Positions 6,448 to 8,867 of a stretch of DNA of 8,867 nt are shown in pieces. The notes beneath the pieces are model-generated. The model worked only from the letters and a program-made list of their open reading frames with translations, made no database searches and had not been told where the DNA came from. Made by a program: the position numbers and the translations under genes. This DNA is from Planctomycetota bacterium (GTDB taxonomy: Bacteria; Planctomycetota; SZUA-567), in assembly GCA_031278535.1 (NCBI GenBank), contig JAITKH010000061.1, forward strand, positions 1-8,867, read 5' to 3'. The stretch's first letter is position 1. Each line of letters begins with the position of its first letter.

Positions 6448-6962
6448 CAAGACCCTTTCAGACACCGCTGGTGATCTACGGGCGTTCCGCCAACATTCCC
6501 GCCGGGGAGGATTTGTATGTCCGGTTCCTGGGGGCGTGGGATTTCGAATGGATGGAAGGCGGGATCGCCTCCGACGAAGGCCGCGTCAAGGGAGAATGGC
6601 TTTTCTCGCGGGTTCTCGACAACGGGGAAATGCATGACATTTTCATCTGCCCGTCCCGGGAGGAACGGCTGGCGAGGCCCTATCCCGAAGCCGAATACTG
6701 CACCGCCATTCGCACGTACGTCCGCGAAAAAAGGTGCATGGAGGCCGTCTACCTGCGGCGCGGCCTGCCTATCAATTTCGAAACCAGGCTCGACGCCAAA
6801 GGCGACATCTCGTTGATCATGACCAACGTCAGGAATTACGCCATGGTCTGGAAATTCGCCGACATCACCGAAAACTCCTTTCACTGGATTAACGAAAAGA
6901 GCTGGGACGGAGGCAGGACCTGGGTTGTGCAAGGCGAGCTTTTCGCCGTCCGCCGCAAATGA
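6444..6962 (+). CDS. Unrecognised tryptophan-rich 172-aa protein, probable beta-barrel
   Basis: I do not recognise a named function. The GTG start (6444-6446) overlaps the glyA stop by 4 nt (GTGA) and has AAAGGA (6432-6437) 6 nt upstream, suggesting translational coupling. The frame is open further upstream inside glyA, but no better start is seen. Seven tryptophans punctuate alternating strands: FLGAWDFEW (28-36), GEWLFSR (50-56), MVWKFADI (134-141), FHWIN (146-150) and SWDGGRTW (153-160). The opening Leu-Gly-x-Trp-Asp-Phe and closing Ser-x-Asp-Gly-Gly-x-Thr-Trp pattern recalls lipocalin-like/DUF1579-type ligand-binding barrels; that is inference. There is no signal peptide or membrane segment, so it is likely cytoplasmic. 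Position between glyA and serA hints at a link to serine/glycine or folate metabolism, but nothing in the sequence shows a catalytic site. Confidence 0.85.
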   Translation: MTRPFQTPLVIYGRSANIPAGEDLYVRFLGAWDFEWMEGGIASDEGRVKGEWLFSRVLDNGEMHDIFICPSREERLARPYPEAEYCTAIRTYVREKRCMEAVYLRRGLPINFETRLDAKGDISLIMTNVRNYAMVWKFADITENSFHWINEKSWDGGRTWVVQGELFAVRRK

Positions 6963-6999
6963 AGGGAACGCCGCGGCGCTTTGCGAGGAAGGGTGGAGC

Positions 7000-8622
7000 A
7001 TGGGGAAATTTGTCATTGCCGCTCTCGACAACATCAAAGGCGGCGGCTTGCGGTTGCTTCGCAGCCACTTCGGAGAGGACGGCGTTGTCTCAGGGGGCGC
7101 TTTCAGCGAGGACGAGTTGATCGCGAGGATTTCCGGCTTCGACGCCCTGCTGATCCGTTCCGCCACCCACGTCACCCGACGGTCCATAGAGGCGGCCGGG
7201 GCCCGGCTCCGGATCATCGGCCGGGCCGGGGTCGGAACCGACAATATCGATAAGACGGCCGCGACCGAACGGGGAATAATCGTCATGAACACTCCCTTCG
7301 GCAACACCGTCTCGGCGGCGGAGCAGGCCATCGCCCTCATTTTCGCCGCTGCCCGGAACACCGCCAGGGCGGATCGCCTGATGCAGAACGGAAAATGGGA
7401 AAAGAAATCTTTGATCGGCTCCGAAGTGAACGGCAAGACCCTGGCCGTCATCGGCCTGGGGAAAATCGGGCAGCACGTGATGCGGGTAATGCAGGCGGCA
7501 GGCATGAGGATCGTCGCCTTCGATCCCTTTTTCCCCGCCGAACGCGCCAGGGAACTGAAGGTCGAACTCCTGGACGATGTGGACGAGGCCCTGGCGCAAG
7601 CCGATTTCGTCACCGTCCACACGCCGCTGACGGAGCAAACCCGGAACCTCCTTTCGGCCGATCGCATCGCCAGGATGAAACCCGGGGCGAGGGTGGTGAA
7701 TTGTGCGCGAGGCGGCATTGTCGACGAGGCTGCCCTGGCCGGGGCGGTGCGCGACGGCCGCGTCGCCGCCGCCGGCATCGACGTGTTCTCCAGCGAACCG
7801 ATGACCTCGGGCCCGCTTTTCGGCGTGGACAACATCACTCTCACCCCGCACCTCGGGGCTTCGACCGAGGAGGCGGAGGAGCGCTGCGGACTCCAGATGG
7901 CCGAGCAAGTTATCGCCTATTTCCGGGAAGGAAAGATCGCCAACGCCGTAAACGTCACCTATTCCCCAGATCCGAGCCTGTCCGCCTATGCCGAGTTGGC
8001 GGCTGCAATGGGTCGCATCGCCTCTTTTCTGGTGAACGCCCCGATCACGGAGGCGGATGTGCGGGTGGGGGGCGGCTTTTTTGCCGACAAGGACTGCGGC
8101 GTTCTCCGCTGCGCCGCCTTGAAGGGAATCCTCGGCGGCTATGGAGTCGAGGGAGTCAACGACATCAATGCCATATTCCTCGCGCAACAGCGGGGCATCC
8201 GGTCCGAATTGATCCTGTCGCCGGACGGTTCCGAACCCCCCCGGGTGGATCACATCGGCCTGCTTGTGCGCGGAAAGGCCGGCGGGATTGCGAAAGAGAC
8301 GTTGCTGGCCGGCACCGTGTACCAGGATGGGCGCAAACGCCTCATCCAGATCGACGACGCCGACATTGAGGTGCGCCTGGATAACCACATGCTTTTCCTT
8401 CGCTATCCGGACAAGCCGGGCGTCATCGGGCGCGTCGGGACGATCCTGGGCGACCGGGGCATCAACATCGAAAATATGCACGTGGGCATTCTCAAGCGGC
8501 TCAGGAAGGCGTCGATGGTGATCGGCCTTGGTTCCGCCTGTCCGGCCGACGTGCTGGAAACCATCCGCGGTGACGCCAAGCTGGAAATTGAGCGGATTTA
8601 CAGCGTCAATCTGCTTGACTGA
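7000..8622 (+). CDS. serA: D-3-phosphoglycerate dehydrogenase with C-terminal ACT domain
   Basis: SerA oxidises 3-phosphoglycerate to 3-phosphohydroxypyruvate, the first step of serine synthesis. At 540 aa it is the long form: catalytic domain (about 1-95 and 285-315), Rossmann domain (about 96-284), an intervening regulatory domain (about 320-455) and an ACT domain (about 463-540). Visible residues are GLGKIG (152-157), acidic D175 for NAD, R237 (CARGG), E266 (SSEP) and H284 (TPHLGAS). The ACT start, YPDKPGVIGRVG (469-480), and NIENM (489-493) place Y469, D471 and N489 with the spacing I recall for the serine-binding residues of the mycobacterial enzyme, so serine feedback is likely. The ATG at 7000 is preceded by AGGAAGG (6986-6992) at 7 nt and lies 37 nt after the previous gene. 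It is the second D-2-hydroxyacid dehydrogenase in the window, distinct from the shorter one at 1236-2210. Confidence 0.96.
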   Translation: MGKFVIAALDNIKGGGLRLLRSHFGEDGVVSGGAFSEDELIARISGFDALLIRSATHVTRRSIEAAGARLRIIGRAGVGTDNIDKTAATERGIIVMNTPFGNTVSAAEQAIALIFAAARNTARADRLMQNGKWEKKSLIGSEVNGKTLAVIGLGKIGQHVMRVMQAAGMRIVAFDPFFPAERARELKVELLDDVDEALAQADFVTVHTPLTEQTRNLLSADRIARMKPGARVVNCARGGIVDEAALAGAVRDGRVAAAGIDVFSSEPMTSGPLFGVDNITLTPHLGASTEEAEERCGLQMAEQVIAYFREGKIANAVNVTYSPDPSLSAYAELAAAMGRIASFLVNAPITEADVRVGGGFFADKDCGVLRCAALKGILGGYGVEGVNDINAIFLAQQRGIRSELILSPDGSEPPRVDHIGLLVRGKAGGIAKETLLAGTVYQDGRKRLIQIDDADIEVRLDNHMLFLRYPDKPGVIGRVGTILGDRGINIENMHVGILKRLRKASMVIGLGSACPADVLETIRGDAKLEIERIYSVNLLD

Positions 8623-8623
8623 C

Positions 8624-8646
8624 GCGGGCTTTTCGCCGACGCCCGC
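8624..8646 (+). terminator. Weak hairpin after serA
   Basis: GCGGGC (8624-8629) and GCCCGC (8641-8646) pair around an 11-nt loop directly after the serA stop. The following bases (TCCTGAAAAT) are not a T run, so intrinsic termination would be poor. A second small stem, TCGCCG with CGGCGA (8701-8716) followed by TTTG, is a similarly weak alternative end. Apart from these two stems nothing recognisable lies in 8647-8804. Confidence 0.3.
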
Positions 8647-8804
8647 TCCTGAAAATCCCCCCCACCACCGGTTTCGCGGGCGGCGGCCTGGAATCTGACG
8701 TCGCCGACGCCGGCGATTTGCTGGCTGCCGAATCCGTCGTCGGAACCGCGTATAGCCGAGCGCTTCCACAAGTCCACGACGCTTCTGGAAATACCGGGCG
8801 TCAC

Positions 8805-8826
8805 CGGATCGCAAATTTCTGATCCG
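8805..8826. promoter_or_regulatory. 22-bp dyad abutting a strong promoter
   Basis: CGGATC (8805-8810) and GATCCG (8821-8826) are perfect inverted arms around a 10-nt spacer containing the palindrome AAATTT (8813-8818), so 18 of 22 positions are symmetric. It ends exactly where the -35 box begins (8827), with its centre roughly 46 nt before the predicted start. Size and position suit a helix-turn-helix regulator acting on that promoter. No regulator can be named. Confidence 0.4.
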
Positions 8827-8855
8827 TTGCCAATCCCCGCGTCTTTCCGTATAAT
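8827..8855 (+). promoter_or_regulatory. Near-consensus sigma-70 promoter reading out of the window
   Basis: TTGCCA (8827-8832, five of six) and a perfect TATAAT (8850-8855) are separated by exactly 17 nt. The start is predicted near 8862. The discriminator between -10 and the start, AGCGGGC, is GC-rich, a property associated with stringently controlled stable-RNA and ribosomal promoters. The transcribed gene lies beyond the right edge and cannot be identified. Confidence 0.75.
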
Positions 8856-8867
8856 AGCGGGCGGCTC

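Noticed and set aside
8598..8804. 68-aa minus-strand open frame in the last intergenic stretch
   Set aside because: It overlaps the serA 3' end, has no convincing ribosome binding site and resembles no family I know.
7090..8814. 574-aa minus-strand open frame opposite serA and extending past its end
   Set aside because: It is the antisense shadow of serA; composition is protein-unlike and no motif is seen.

Overview
The window is GC-rich bacterial chromosome with ordinary housekeeping and metabolic content. Genes are tightly packed, with clear Shine-Dalgarno sequences. Eight of the nine genes end in TGA, and only the hydroxyacid dehydrogenase gene (1236-2210) ends in TAA. The organism cannot be named from the sequence. 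A long, very basic S21 tail, a transketolase-family end that may be the C-terminal half of a split enzyme, and a ketose-epimerase-like protein beside a glycerate dehydrogenase would fit a Gram-negative bacterium, perhaps of the PVC/Lentisphaerae type, but that is a weak guess. I see no phage, insertion sequence, CRISPR array, tRNA, rRNA or defence genes.

Left block (1-3418, plus strand): the 3' end of a transketolase-family gene; a xylose-isomerase-like TIM-barrel sugar isomerase/epimerase; a D-2-hydroxyacid dehydrogenase of the glycerate dehydrogenase/hydroxypyruvate reductase type; and an AbrB-family membrane protein. The first three could all handle ketoses or hydroxypyruvate, so a small sugar or sugar-acid pathway with its own permease is plausible; this is inference. 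In each of the three gaps of this block a strong intrinsic terminator sits so close to the next gene's ribosome binding site that no promoter fits between them. This is the most unusual thing I found.

Middle (3419-4025): rpsU (ribosomal protein S21) lies on the minus strand, convergent with the AbrB gene and sharing a long hairpin with it. A roughly 270-bp divergent region separates rpsU from prfB. It holds a promoter candidate for each gene and a perfect 8-bp inverted repeat between them.

Right block (4026-8622, plus strand): prfB (release factor 2), glyA (serine hydroxymethyltransferase), an unrecognised tryptophan-rich 172-aa protein and serA (3-phosphoglycerate dehydrogenase with a C-terminal ACT domain). 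Spacing (58 nt, 4-nt overlap, 37 nt) suggests one operon that couples translation termination to serine/glycine/one-carbon synthesis. prfB is a single uninterrupted frame without the classical +1 frameshift site, and itself ends in UGA, the codon that RF2 reads.

Right edge (8623-8867): a weak hairpin after serA, about 160 bp with no recognisable content, then a 22-bp imperfect dyad abutting a near-consensus sigma-70 promoter (TTGCCA-17-TATAAT) with a GC-rich discriminator, reading out of the window.
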